Source: Mycolicibacterium tokaiense
Lineage (GTDB): Bacteria; Actinomycetota; Actinomycetes; Mycobacteriales; Mycobacteriaceae
DNA length: 64,000 nt
Assembly (NCBI RefSeq): GCF_010725885.1
Contig: NZ_AP022600.1
Span: 2,852,001 to 2,916,000 of the forward strand
Reading direction: 5' to 3'
Part shown: positions 7,434 through 15,253 of the stretch, piece by piece
Layout: each line of letters opens with the position of its first letter
Numbering within the stretch: the stretch's first letter is position 1
The notes under the pieces: model-generated
Seen by the model: the letters and a program-made list of their open reading frames with translations, nothing else
Told to the model about the DNA's origin: nothing
Database searches by the model: none
Program-made: the position numbers and the translations under genes

Positions 7434-9506
7434 GTGACAGCGGGGCCCGTCCGCATTGGCGGGCGTCGTCGATGGGTCGCTGAAACCACCCCGAAAACCC
7501 GGCGCGCGGGACGCAACATCCCCGCCCTCGACGGCATCCGGGCCGTCGCGGTGCTCCTCGTCCTCGCCGAACACGGCGGGGTTCCGGGCGTTCCGGGCGG
7601 CTTCCTCGGCGTCGACGTCTTCTTCGTCCTCAGCGGGTTCCTGATCACCTCGCTGCTGCTCGACGAATTGGGCCGCACCGGCCGGATCAGCCTGCGCGAC
7701 TTCTGGGTTCGCCGCGCCCGGCGGCTGCTGCCCGCACTGCTGATCGTGGTGGCCGCGGTGCTGGTGGCCCGCGCGCTGTTCCCGCCGGACTCCATCACGG
7801 GCCTGCGCGACGACGCCGTGGCCGCCTTCCTGTGGGTGGCGAACTGGGCGTTCGTGGCCCAGGGCACCGACTACTTCTCGCAGGGCAGCCCGCCGTCGCC
7901 GCTGCAGCACATGTGGTCCCTCGGCGTGGAGGAGCAGTTCTACCTGGTCTGGCCGCTGCTGATCGTCGCCGTGGCGCTGCTGTTGCTGACCGCGCGCAAG
8001 GCCGCGCCCGCGCTTGCGGTGGTGCGCTGGACGGTGTTCGGACTGGCGCTGGCCGGCGCGGCCGCCTCGGCGACGTTGGCGCTGCGGTGGGTGTCCGAGG
8101 AGAACGTGAACCGGGTGTACTTCGGCACCGACACCCGCGTGCAGGCGCTGCTGATCGGCGCGGCCGCTGCCGCCCTGCTGGTGCGCGACTGGTCGGCGCT
8201 GACGTCCGGAGTGACCGTGCTGCGCAACCGCTGGATCCGGTGGGCCGCCCGGCTGGCGTCGGTGGCAGGCATCGCGGTCCTGGCGTTCGTCGCGCACCGC
8301 GCCACCGGCGCCGTCGCGGACTTCCGCGCCGGGCTGTTGATCGCGGTGGCCGTCGGCGCCGTGCTGGTGGTGGTGCCGGTGGCGCTCGATCAGCGCGGAC
8401 CGGTGGCCCGGGTGCTGGCGCTGCCGCCGCTGGTGTGGCTGGGTGCCATCTCCTACGGCGTGTACCTCTGGCACTGGCCGGTGTTCCTGGTGCTCAACGG
8501 CGAACGCACCGGCTGGACGGGATGGCCGCTGTTCGCGGTGCGCTGCGCGGTGACCCTGGCGTTCGCGGCGCTGTCGTGGTGGGCGATCGAGCAGCCGGTG
8601 CAACGCTGGCGACCCTCGTCGGTGCCGATGCTGCGGTTGGCCACGGCTACCGCCGCCACCGCCGCCGTCCTGACCGCGACGTTCGTGCGGGTGGACATCG
8701 CCGCGCCGCTCGACGATCCGCTGGACATCTCCTCGGCGGCCATGGTGATGCCCGAGGTGCCGGTGCTGGTGGGTTCCGGGGTCGACGATTCGGCGACGCC
8801 GACGGTCGCGGTGTTCGGGGATTCGGTGGCCTGGACGCTGATGCGTTACTTCCCGCCCACCCCGGAGCTGCACCTGGCCGACTACACCACCATCGGCTGC
8901 GGGATCGCCCGCGGCGGCCCGTATCGGATGACGGGCCAGGAACTGACACAGAAGCCGGAATGCGACACCTGGCCCAGCCGCTGGGCCCAGCGCATCGAGC
9001 ACTCCCGGCCCGACACCGTGCTGCTGATGATCGGGCGGTGGGAGATCGTCGACCGGATGCACGACGGAGACTGGGCCAATGTCGGCGAGGACGCCTACGA
9101 CGAGTACCTGCGCGGCGAACTGAACCGCGCGCTGGACATCGTGAGCGCCACCGGCGCCAACGTCGTCGTCACCACCGCCCCGTACAGCCGCCGCGCCGAA
9201 CGCTCCGACGGCAGCCTCTACCCGGAGGACCGGCCGGCGCGCACCGATGCCTGGAACACGCTGGTGCGGGAGGTGGCCGCCGAGCGGCCGAACGTGACCG
9301 TGCTGGACCTGAACAAGAAGATGGGCCCGGGCGGCTACTACCAAAACCGGGTCGACGGCATCCGGTTGCGCGGTGACGGGCTGCACCCGACGCCCGAGGC
9401 CGTGGAATGGTTGGCGCCGTGGCTGATCAGTGCATTGGAAGACAGCGCTCCGGAGGATCGAGCTCCGAAGAAATCATCGCCGTCTACGACGCCGCCGGGA
9501 CGGTGA
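7434..9506 (+). CDS. Membrane acyltransferase with C-terminal SGNH domain (OafA/YrhL type)
   Basis: The 690-residue protein is an acyltransferase-3 family membrane enzyme that acetylates or acylates envelope carbohydrates. The N-terminus has the family start NIPALDGIRAVAVLLVLAEH and GGFLGVDVFFVLSGFLIT, followed by FWVRRARRLLPAL and about ten helices up to residue 430. After a last membrane segment comes an extracytoplasmic SGNH hydrolase-like domain with VAVFGDSVAWT near residue 460 and a late DGLHPTPEAVEWLAPWL. The GTG at 7434 is preferred over an ATG at 7419 because GGGAGG lies 7 nt upstream of it. The acceptor is unknown. Confidence 0.88.
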   Translation: MTAGPVRIGGRRRWVAETTPKTRRAGRNIPALDGIRAVAVLLVLAEHGGVPGVPGGFLGVDVFFVLSGFLITSLLLDELGRTGRISLRDFWVRRARRLLPALLIVVAAVLVARALFPPDSITGLRDDAVAAFLWVANWAFVAQGTDYFSQGSPPSPLQHMWSLGVEEQFYLVWPLLIVAVALLLLTARKAAPALAVVRWTVFGLALAGAAASATLALRWVSEENVNRVYFGTDTRVQALLIGAAAAALLVRDWSALTSGVTVLRNRWIRWAARLASVAGIAVLAFVAHRATGAVADFRAGLLIAVAVGAVLVVVPVALDQRGPVARVLALPPLVWLGAISYGVYLWHWPVFLVLNGERTGWTGWPLFAVRCAVTLAFAALSWWAIEQPVQRWRPSSVPMLRLATATAATAAVLTATFVRVDIAAPLDDPLDISSAAMVMPEVPVLVGSGVDDSATPTVAVFGDSVAWTLMRYFPPTPELHLADYTTIGCGIARGGPYRMTGQELTQKPECDTWPSRWAQRIEHSRPDTVLLMIGRWEIVDRMHDGDWANVGEDAYDEYLRGELNRALDIVSATGANVVVTTAPYSRRAERSDGSLYPEDRPARTDAWNTLVREVAAERPNVTVLDLNKKMGPGGYYQNRVDGIRLRGDGLHPTPEAVEWLAPWLISALEDSAPEDRAPKKSSPSTTPPGR

Positions 9507-9970
9507 CGGGCGCGGCTCCGCGTTCGCAGGTCTACGCCGACGGGTTGTGGCACGGCAGCGCCGGGGTGCTGGTGCGCTCCGGAGATGGCCGGCGGATCTA
9601 TGTGCACCGTCGCACGGAGACCAAGGCCGTGTTCGCCGGTATGCACGACTGCCTGGCCGGTGGCGTCGTCGATCCCGGCGAGACCCCGTTGGACACCGCC
9701 GTGCGGGAGCTGTCCGAGGAACTGGGGGTCTCGGGGGTGCAGCCGGAGTTCCTGGCGTCGGCGGCGTGGGACGGGCAGTGGGCCGGGCGGCCGATGCGGT
9801 GTCACCTGTTCGCCTACGGGATCCGGTTCGACGGGCCGCTGCGGCATCAGGCCTCGGAGATCGCCGACGGCTGGTGGTGGACCGACGCGCAGCTGGCCGG
9901 GCACCTGGCCGATCCGGCGTGGCCGTTCGTGCCGGACACCCGGGTGCTGATCCCGGAACTGATTCAGTAG
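9407..9970 (+). CDS. Nudix hydrolase
   Basis: A Nudix-fold enzyme that hydrolyses nucleoside-diphosphate-linked compounds. The Nudix box reads GGVVDPGETPLDTAVRELSEELGV, matching GX5EX7REUXEEXGU. The upstream block SSEEIIAVYDAAGTVTG and the pattern YVHRRTETKAVFAG resemble the isopentenyl-diphosphate isomerase-like (YfcD type) Nudix group. The start is uncertain: homology begins near 9467 but no start codon lies there, so the nearest in-frame starts (ATG 9407, GTG 9419) overlap the acyltransferase gene by about 100 nt. Translational coupling to that gene is likely. Confidence 0.82.
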   Translation: MVGAVADQCIGRQRSGGSSSEEIIAVYDAAGTVTGAAPRSQVYADGLWHGSAGVLVRSGDGRRIYVHRRTETKAVFAGMHDCLAGGVVDPGETPLDTAVRELSEELGVSGVQPEFLASAAWDGQWAGRPMRCHLFAYGIRFDGPLRHQASEIADGWWWTDAQLAGHLADPAWPFVPDTRVLIPELIQ

Positions 9971-10281
9971 CCCAGGCGACCGCGGCCCATGCGCAGCAGC
10001 AGCATGGCCAGGTCTTTGCCCTCCGGTCCCAGGGTGCTGTACCGCTCGATCACCTTCATCTCGCGGCTGTGCACCAGCCGGGTGCCGCCGGAGGCCATCC
10101 GGGCCTTGCCGATGATCTTGGAGACCTCGGTGCGGCGGGCGATGGCGGCCAGGATCTCGGCGTCCAGGCGGTCGATCTCGAGGCGCAGATCGTCGATGTC
10201 CTCTGCGGTGGCCGGGGTTTCGGCTTCGGTACTCATGTCCTGCTCCGAGTTCTCGCTGTTGGTGGGTGGGTTGGGTCTCAT
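9964..10281 (-). CDS. aroQ: Cytosolic chorismate mutase, AroQ delta class
   Basis: This enzyme turns chorismate into prephenate at the Phe/Tyr branch point. At 105 residues it has, as I recall, the length of M. tuberculosis Rv0948c, which is weakly active alone and is activated by binding DAHP synthase AroG. Key elements are LRLEIDRLDAEILAAIARRTEVSKIIGKARMASGGTR (split here by helix 1 and the active-site loop) and the C-terminal GRGRLGY that contacts AroG in the known complex. The ATG at 10281 (MRPNPP) matches the homologue. A leader ORF and a terminator-like hairpin lie upstream. The stop overlaps the Nudix gene end by 7 nt in convergent orientation. Confidence 0.93.
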   Translation of the reverse strand: MRPNPPTNSENSEQDMSTEAETPATAEDIDDLRLEIDRLDAEILAAIARRTEVSKIIGKARMASGGTRLVHSREMKVIERYSTLGPEGKDLAMLLLRMGRGRLGY

Positions 10282-10307
10282 CCGTTTTCGGGCCTCACAC
10301 AACAGAA

Positions 10308-10340
10308 GAGCCCCGGATCCGGATTCGGACCGCGGGGCTC
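10308..10340 (-). terminator. Attenuator terminator hairpin in the aroQ leader
   Basis: On the minus strand an 8-bp stem (10333-10340 with 10308-10315, core GAGCCCCG) closes a 17-nt loop that can form a small inner stem. It is followed by TTCTGTTGTG. The hairpin lies 26 nt before the aroQ start and just after a leader ORF, so it fits an attenuator rather than the end of a gene. Confidence 0.65.
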
Positions 10341-10350
10341 AGGGAAGTCG

Positions 10351-10410
10351 CTAAGCGCCGGGCACCGGTATCCGGTACCCGTAAAAAAATCGACGCCGCG
10401 CGTTGAGCAC
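10351..10410 (-). CDS. Putative aroQ leader peptide rich in Phe and Tyr
   Basis: A 19-codon ORF starts with GTG at 10410 and ends with TAG at 10351-10353. Its middle reads RRRFFYGYR, with consecutive codons TTT TTT TAC GGG TAC. TTT is rare in this GC-rich genome, so the run stands out. Directly after the Phe-Phe-Tyr codons, 10360-10380 forms a 9-bp stem with a 3-nt loop, and a terminator-like hairpin follows before aroQ. This is the classic arrangement of ribosome-mediated attenuation that senses charged tRNA-Phe and tRNA-Tyr, the end products of the aroQ pathway. The ribosome binding site is weak. Confidence 0.6.
   Translation of the reverse strand: MLNARRRFFYGYRIPVPGA
10360..10380 (-). promoter_or_regulatory. 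Pause-type hairpin within the aroQ leader ORF
   Basis: Minus-strand sequence GGGTACCGG-ATA-CCGGTGCCC gives nine pairs (one G-U type) around a three-base loop. It begins immediately after the Phe/Tyr codons of the leader ORF, where a 1:2 pause hairpin is expected in an attenuator. Confidence 0.55.
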
Positions 10411-10447
10411 CAATCGAGTGTGCCACCAATACCCGCATCGGCGCAAA

Positions 10448-10470
10448 GTGTCTGTGTCCAGCGGTAAGTT
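10448..10470 (+). promoter_or_regulatory. PafBC (RecA-independent DNA-damage) type promoter of uvrD1
   Basis: The string gtgtctgtg, then 8 nt, then taagtt fits the mycobacterial RecA-NDp/PafBC consensus TTGTCRGTG-N8-TANNNT with two mismatches in the first element and a full match in the -10. The predicted transcription start falls a few bases before the uvrD1 ATG at 10481. Confidence 0.65.
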
Positions 10471-10480
10471 CGTTGTCGAT

Positions 10481-12790
10481 ATGAGTGTGACTACCGAAAC
10501 CGATCAGTTGCTCGAGGGTTTGAATCCCCAGCAGCGGCAGGCCGTGCTGCACGAGGGCACGCCGCTGCTGATCGTCGCGGGCGCGGGCTCGGGCAAGACC
10601 GCGGTGCTGACCCGGCGGATCGCCTACCTGCTGGCGGCCCGGGACGTCGGCGTGGGGCAGGTCCTGGCCATCACGTTCACCAACAAGGCCGCCGCCGAGA
10701 TGCGGGAGCGGGTGGCGCAGCTGGTCGGCCCGCGGGCCCGCGCGATGTGGGTGTCGACGTTCCACTCGACCTGTGTGCGGATCCTGCGCAACCAGGCCTC
10801 GCTGCTGCCGGGGCTGAACTCCAACTTCTCCATCTACGACGCCGACGACTCGCGCCGGCTGCTGCTGATGATCGGCAAGGACCTGGGGCTCGACACCAAG
10901 CGCTACACCCCGCGGCTGCTGGCCACTGCCATCTCGAACCTGAAGAACGAGCTGATCGAGCCCGACCGGGCGGTTGCCGACCTAGACGAGAGCTCCGATG
11001 ACCTGGCGCGCACCGTGGCCTCGGTGTACGGCGAGTACCAGCGCCGGCTGCGCGCGGCCAATGCCCTGGACTTCGACGATCTCATCGGTGAGACGGTGGC
11101 GGTGCTGCAGGCCTTCCCGCAGATCGCCCAGTACTACCGCCGCCGGTTCCGGCACATCCTGGTCGACGAGTACCAGGACACCAACCACGCCCAGTACGTG
11201 CTGGTGCGCGAGCTCGTGGGCCACGACCTGCCCGCCGACGACGGCGTGGGCCCCGGTGAGCTGTGCGTGGTCGGTGACGCCGACCAGTCGATCTACGCGT
11301 TCCGCGGCGCCACCATCCGCAACATCGAGGACTTCGAGCGCGACTACCCGAACGCCACCACGATTCTGCTGGAGCAGAACTACCGCTCCACGCAGACCAT
11401 CCTCAACGCCGCCAACTCGGTGATCGCCCGCAACGCCGGCCGCCGCGAGAAGCGGCTGTGGACCGATTCCGGGGAAGGCGAGCTGATTGTCGGCTACGTC
11501 GCCGACAACGAGCACGACGAGGCGCGGTTCGTCGCCCAGGAGATCGAGGCGCTGGCCGACAAGGGTGAGATCAACTACAACGACGTGGCGGTGTTCTACC
11601 GCACCAACAACTCCTCACGCGCGCTGGAAGAGGTGTTCATCCGCGCCGGTATTCCCTACAAAGTCGTTGGGGGAGTGCGCTTCTACGAGCGCAAGGAGAT
11701 CCGCGACATCGTGGCCTACCTGCGGGTGCTGGACAACCCCGGCGACACGGTGAGCATGCGGCGCATCCTGAACACCCCGCGCCGCGGCATCGGCGACCGC
11801 GCAGAGGCCTGCGTGGCGGTGTACGCGGAGAACACCGGCGGCAGCTTCAACGACGCGCTGCTGGCCGCGGCCGAGGGCAAGGTCCCGATGCTCAACAGCC
11901 GCTCGGAGAAGGCCATCGCCGGATTCATGGAGATGCTCGACCAGATGCGCGCCAAGCTGGACGAAGAACTCGGCGATCTGGTCGAGGACGTGCTGGACCG
12001 CACCGGCTACCGTCGGGAGCTGGAATCCTCCAACGACCCCCAGGACCTGGCCCGGCTGGACAACCTCAACGAATTGGTCAGCGTCGCACACGAATTCAGT
12101 ACCGACCGGGCCAACGCCCTGGCCTTGCGGGACGAAGACGAGCCGGTCGACGAGGACGTGCCCGAGACCGGTCTGCTGGCCGAGTTCCTGGAGCGGGTGT
12201 CGCTGGTGGCCGACACCGACCAGATCCCCGAGCACGGCGCCGGTGTGGTGACCATGATGACGCTGCACACCGCCAAGGGGCTGGAGTTCCCGGTGGTGTT
12301 CGTGACCGGCTGGGAGGACGGCATGTTCCCGCACATGCGCGCCCTGGGTGATCCGCAGGAACTGTCCGAGGAACGCCGGCTGGCCTACGTCGGCATCACC
12401 CGCGCCCGGCAGCGGCTCTACCTCAGCCGCGCCAAGGTCCGTTCGTCCTGGGGCCAGCCCATGCTGAACCCGGAATCGCGCTTCCTGCGCGAGATCCCGC
12501 AGGAGCTGATCGACTGGCGGCGCACCGACGTCGCGCCCTCGGGGTTCAGCGCCCCGGTGGGCAACGCCGGGCGTTACGGCACCCCGCGGCCTGCCCCCGG
12601 CCGGACCGCTCCGCGCAACAAGACGCTGGTGGTGCTGGCGCCGGGCGACCGGGTGACCCACGACAAGTACGGGCTCGGCCGCGTCGAGGAAGTCGCGGGC
12701 GTGGGGGAGTCGGCCATGTCGCTCATCGACTTCGGCAGCGCCGGCCGGGTCAAACTGATGCACAACCACGCGCCGATCAGCAAGCTGTGA
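10481..12790 (+). CDS. uvrD1: ATP-dependent DNA helicase UvrD1/PcrA
   Basis: Superfamily 1A 3'-5' helicase that acts in nucleotide excision repair and interacts with Ku in mycobacteria. It is 769 residues long. Motif I is GAGSGKTAVLTRRIAYL near residue 35, motif II is LVDEYQDTN near residue 230, motif III GDADQSIYAFRGA, motif IV QNYRSTQTIL, motif V TLHTAKGLEFPVVF and motif VI YVGITRARQRLYLSRA. The C-terminal 70 residues hold a Tudor-like RNA-polymerase/Ku-binding region (GDRVTHDKYGLGRVEEV). ATG at 10481 matches the homologue start MSV. The promoter region has a DNA-damage motif and diverges from aroQ. Confidence 0.97.
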   Translation: MSVTTETDQLLEGLNPQQRQAVLHEGTPLLIVAGAGSGKTAVLTRRIAYLLAARDVGVGQVLAITFTNKAAAEMRERVAQLVGPRARAMWVSTFHSTCVRILRNQASLLPGLNSNFSIYDADDSRRLLLMIGKDLGLDTKRYTPRLLATAISNLKNELIEPDRAVADLDESSDDLARTVASVYGEYQRRLRAANALDFDDLIGETVAVLQAFPQIAQYYRRRFRHILVDEYQDTNHAQYVLVRELVGHDLPADDGVGPGELCVVGDADQSIYAFRGATIRNIEDFERDYPNATTILLEQNYRSTQTILNAANSVIARNAGRREKRLWTDSGEGELIVGYVADNEHDEARFVAQEIEALADKGEINYNDVAVFYRTNNSSRALEEVFIRAGIPYKVVGGVRFYERKEIRDIVAYLRVLDNPGDTVSMRRILNTPRRGIGDRAEACVAVYAENTGGSFNDALLAAAEGKVPMLNSRSEKAIAGFMEMLDQMRAKLDEELGDLVEDVLDRTGYRRELESSNDPQDLARLDNLNELVSVAHEFSTDRANALALRDEDEPVDEDVPETGLLAEFLERVSLVADTDQIPEHGAGVVTMMTLHTAKGLEFPVVFVTGWEDGMFPHMRALGDPQELSEERRLAYVGITRARQRLYLSRAKVRSSWGQPMLNPESRFLREIPQELIDWRRTDVAPSGFSAPVGNAGRYGTPRPAPGRTAPRNKTLVVLAPGDRVTHDKYGLGRVEEVAGVGESAMSLIDFGSAGRVKLMHNHAPISKL

Positions 12791-12793
12791 CCC

Positions 12794-13342
12794 ATGACCA
12801 CATTGGCGAACCGAACCGGTACCGCACTGCTGGTCGTCGATGTCCAGCAGGACGTGGTGGCCGGCGCGCATCAGCGTGACAGCGTGGTCGCGACCATCGC
12901 GGCGCTGGTGCGCCGTGCGCGCGAACACCAGGTGCCGGTGATTTGGGTGCAGCACAGCGACGACGATCTGGCCCGTGGCAGCGATGGTTGGCAGCTCGTC
13001 GCAGAGCTGGCGCCCGACGACTCAGAGCCGTTGGTGGAGAAGAACTTCGGCGACTCCTTCGAAGCCACCGAGTTGGAGGAGGTGCTGGCCCAGCGGGAGG
13101 TGGGCCGGCTGGTGGTGACCGGAGCGCAGACCGATGCGTGTGTGCGCTCCACCCTGCACGGCGCCTTCGTGCGCGGGTACGACGTGACGCTGGTCGCCGA
13201 TGCGCACACCACCTCGGACCTCAGTGAGTACGGGGCGCCGCCGCCGGCGCAGGTGGTTGCACACACCAATCTGTACTGGTCGTTCCAGCGCGCTCCCGGT
13301 CGGCAGGCGACGGTGGTGCCCGCGGCCGACGTGACTTTTTAG
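12794..13342 (+). CDS. Isochorismatase-like cysteine hydrolase
   Basis: The 182-residue protein belongs to the cysteine hydrolase superfamily that includes isochorismatase, nicotinamidase and related amidases. The catalytic triad is visible: Asp in LLVVDVQQDV (about residue 17), Lys in VEKNFGDSF (about 76) and Cys in TGAQTDACVRST (about 114). The gene starts 4 nt after uvrD1, so it is probably cotranscribed with it. The substrate cannot be told from sequence, and the name isochorismatase should not be taken to mean a link to the nearby chorismate mutase. Confidence 0.85.
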   Translation: MTTLANRTGTALLVVDVQQDVVAGAHQRDSVVATIAALVRRAREHQVPVIWVQHSDDDLARGSDGWQLVAELAPDDSEPLVEKNFGDSFEATELEEVLAQREVGRLVVTGAQTDACVRSTLHGAFVRGYDVTLVADAHTTSDLSEYGAPPPAQVVAHTNLYWSFQRAPGRQATVVPAADVTF

Positions 13343-13938
13343 GACGTCCAGCGTCGCGTGCCGGGCAGGAACGCCAGCACCACGCTCAGCACCGGCAGCA
13401 CCGGGATCAGATACACCGGCCAGGGGATCTTCGCGCCGGCGACAAACACGGCCCCGAAGGTCAGCAGCGCGACCACCGCACCGTTGGCGATCAGGTAGCG
13501 GCCCACGGCGCGGCGCAGCAGCACGGTGATCAGGCCGGCGACCGTGGACGCCGCGAACACGAACGCCAGGAACCCCACGCCGAGGCAGAACAGCCGATCC
13601 GTCTCCCACCAGCCGGTGATCAGGTCGGTGGCCACCACCGACACCGCCCAGCCGCTGAGCATCGCCACCACGGACGTGGCGATGGCACCGCGCGGGGACG
13701 GGACCGTCGGGGGCGCCGCAGCTGTCGGGAGCGGCGCCGGCGCAGACACCGGCGGGATCAGGCCGGTGGGCGCCTCGGGCGCGGTGGGGATGTGTGTCGT
13801 GCGCGGATCCGGTTGAGCGGGAACAGGACCGGTGGGGGCGCGGCGGATGATGCCGGTGCGGGTGTCGTCTGCGGCTGACGGCGGGGCCTGCGGGGCACGC
13901 CGGAGGATGCGGGTGTGGTCTGGGTCCGGTTCGGGCAC
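13339..13938 (-). CDS. Four-helix membrane protein with Pro-rich cytoplasmic N-terminus
   Basis: The 199-residue protein begins VPEPDPDHTRILRRAP and has three HTRI(L/I)RRAP-like segments with TR pairs in its first 50 residues, a Pro/Ala linker, then four hydrophobic helices at about residues 85-110, 118-143, 150-171 and 175-195. The Thr-containing charged repeats look like kinase or FHA substrate segments, but that is a guess. It starts with GTG 4 nt after the M23 peptidase stop, so the two are translationally coupled. The upstream extension of this open frame is a shadow of the peptidase gene. Confidence 0.72.
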   Translation of the reverse strand: MPEPDPDHTRILRRAPQAPPSAADDTRTGIIRRAPTGPVPAQPDPRTTHIPTAPEAPTGLIPPVSAPAPLPTAAAPPTVPSPRGAIATSVVAMLSGWAVSVVATDLITGWWETDRLFCLGVGFLAFVFAASTVAGLITVLLRRAVGRYLIANGAVVALLTFGAVFVAGAKIPWPVYLIPVLPVLSVVLAFLPGTRRWTS

Positions 13939-13942
13939 CGGG

Positions 13943-14980
13943 TCAGCCGGCGTACGCGCCGACGCTGATACCGCGCTTGGCCAGCCACGGCACCGGATCG
14001 ATCCGGTCGGTGCCGTTGACCAGGACCTCGAGGTGCAGGTGGGGCCCGGTGGAGTTGCCGCGGTTGCCGATGGTGGCGATCTGGTCGCCGGCGAACACCC
14101 GCTCGCCGAGCGTGACGTTCCAGCTGTTGATGTGGCCGTACAGCGTGACCGTGCCGTCGGAGTGCCGCAGCTTGACCAGCGCGCCGTATCCGGCCGTCGG
14201 CCCCACGTCGACGACCACGCCGTCGGACACCGCGTAGATCGGGGTGCCGATGGAGTTGGCGATGTCGACGCCGCCGTGCAGAGCGCCCCAGCGGTAGCCG
14301 AAGCCGGAGGTGAAGATGCCCTGGGTGGGCTTGACGAACAGGGGGCGCTGCAGCCGGGCTTCGCGCTCGGCGCGCTCCTGCGCAAAGGCGGCGCCCTTGG
14401 CCAGTTCCTCGGAGTGCATCGGCGTCAGCGCGGTGGGCGCCACGGTGACCAACTGCATGCCCTGCGACGCGGTGTTCAGGGCCCCGTTCATCGACTGCTG
14501 GCCGGAGGCCAGGACCGCTTCGGCGGTCGCGGTGTCGGACGGGTTGATGGCGGAGTGCGCCGCGGCCGCCGCGGCACCGGCGGCCATCGCGGCGATCATC
14601 ACGCGGCCCTTGAGGGCGCTGGCGGCGGGCTTGCGGTGCGCGCCCGCGCGCGGGATCACTTCGGTGAGGTCGGGGTCGTAGCCGCTGAAGGTGTCGTCGT
14701 CGTCGGCCTCGCTGTCGACAACGGCCCCGAGGTCCCGGGTCACGTCGTTGTGCTCGACGCGACGCAGCAGGATCACGGGGGCGATGTCGTCGACGTCATG
14801 AAGGTCGTCGAGTTCCGGTGCGTTGAGCACGTCGGACTCGAGATCATCGAGGGAGATGACGTCGGTGATGTCGTTGGCGGCCACTGGGAGACCAATGTAG
14901 CGGTTCGCCAGCCGCGAGATTTCGGGTGCGCTGGTCGGCTCGTCCCTGGTGGGAGATGCTGCCGAGCGGTGTTGCGCCAA
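13943..14980 (-). CDS. M23-family metallopeptidase (LytM domain), Rv0950c type
   Basis: The 345-residue protein is a predicted peptidoglycan endopeptidase or its degenerate regulator. An acidic cytoplasmic N-terminus (about residues 30-110) is followed by a transmembrane or signal segment (VMIAAMAAGAAAAAAHSAI, about 126-145), then the LytM domain. Zinc ligands are seen in HGGVDIA (H...D) and HLHLEV (HxH), so the active site appears complete. The start codon is TTG at 14980, with GAGGGA upstream. It diverges from sucC over 273 bp that carry a CRP-type site, and is followed by a coupled membrane protein gene. Confidence 0.9.
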   Translation of the reverse strand: MAQHRSAASPTRDEPTSAPEISRLANRYIGLPVAANDITDVISLDDLESDVLNAPELDDLHDVDDIAPVILLRRVEHNDVTRDLGAVVDSEADDDDTFSGYDPDLTEVIPRAGAHRKPAASALKGRVMIAAMAAGAAAAAAHSAINPSDTATAEAVLASGQQSMNGALNTASQGMQLVTVAPTALTPMHSEELAKGAAFAQERAEREARLQRPLFVKPTQGIFTSGFGYRWGALHGGVDIANSIGTPIYAVSDGVVVDVGPTAGYGALVKLRHSDGTVTLYGHINSWNVTLGERVFAGDQIATIGNRGNSTGPHLHLEVLVNGTDRIDPVPWLAKRGISVGAYAG

Positions 14981-15083
14981 CCTGAAACGTCCCTCTAGTC
15001 GTGACCAAAGCGTTATCTGGACTCAGAGACGTTAACCAAATTCCAATACAAGTGGCAACCCAAGCGAAGATCCGGCCCGGGAT

Positions 15084-15099
15084 TGTGAGTTGTATCACT
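15084..15099. promoter_or_regulatory. CRP/Cmr-type cAMP receptor protein site upstream of sucC
   Basis: TGTGAGTTGTATCACT matches TGTGA-N6-TCACA at nine of ten conserved positions. It sits between the divergent M23 peptidase gene and sucC, 155 nt before the sucC ATG. From memory, the M. tuberculosis Rv0950c/Rv0951 intergenic region is a listed CRP target. Confidence 0.7.
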
Positions 15100-15253
15100 T
15101 CAACCGGGTCGGTGACATGTGCCACATGAGTGGTGGGCGGTGGTAGCGCGGACCACTCGTGTCGATAAAGTTCCCACCGGCGTGATCCGAGAAACCGACC
15201 GTCTTGAAGAATCGACTAAAGCCCGCCACTCCGGCAGATAGACAGTGAGCCCC

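Noticed and set aside
7275..9386. A 703-codon open frame on the minus strand opposite the acyltransferase gene
   Set aside because: High-GC antisense shadow; the product is His/Arg/Gly-rich with no domain, while the plus strand encodes a clear acyltransferase-SGNH protein.
10391..10480. LexA box for uvrD1
   Set aside because: No TCGAAC-N4-GTTCGA-like sequence is present; the PafBC-type element explains the damage link better.
13939..14385. Upstream extension of the four-helix membrane protein frame
   Set aside because: It overlaps the M23 peptidase gene out of frame and is Pro/Ser/Thr-rich noise; the GTG at 13938 gives a sensible start.
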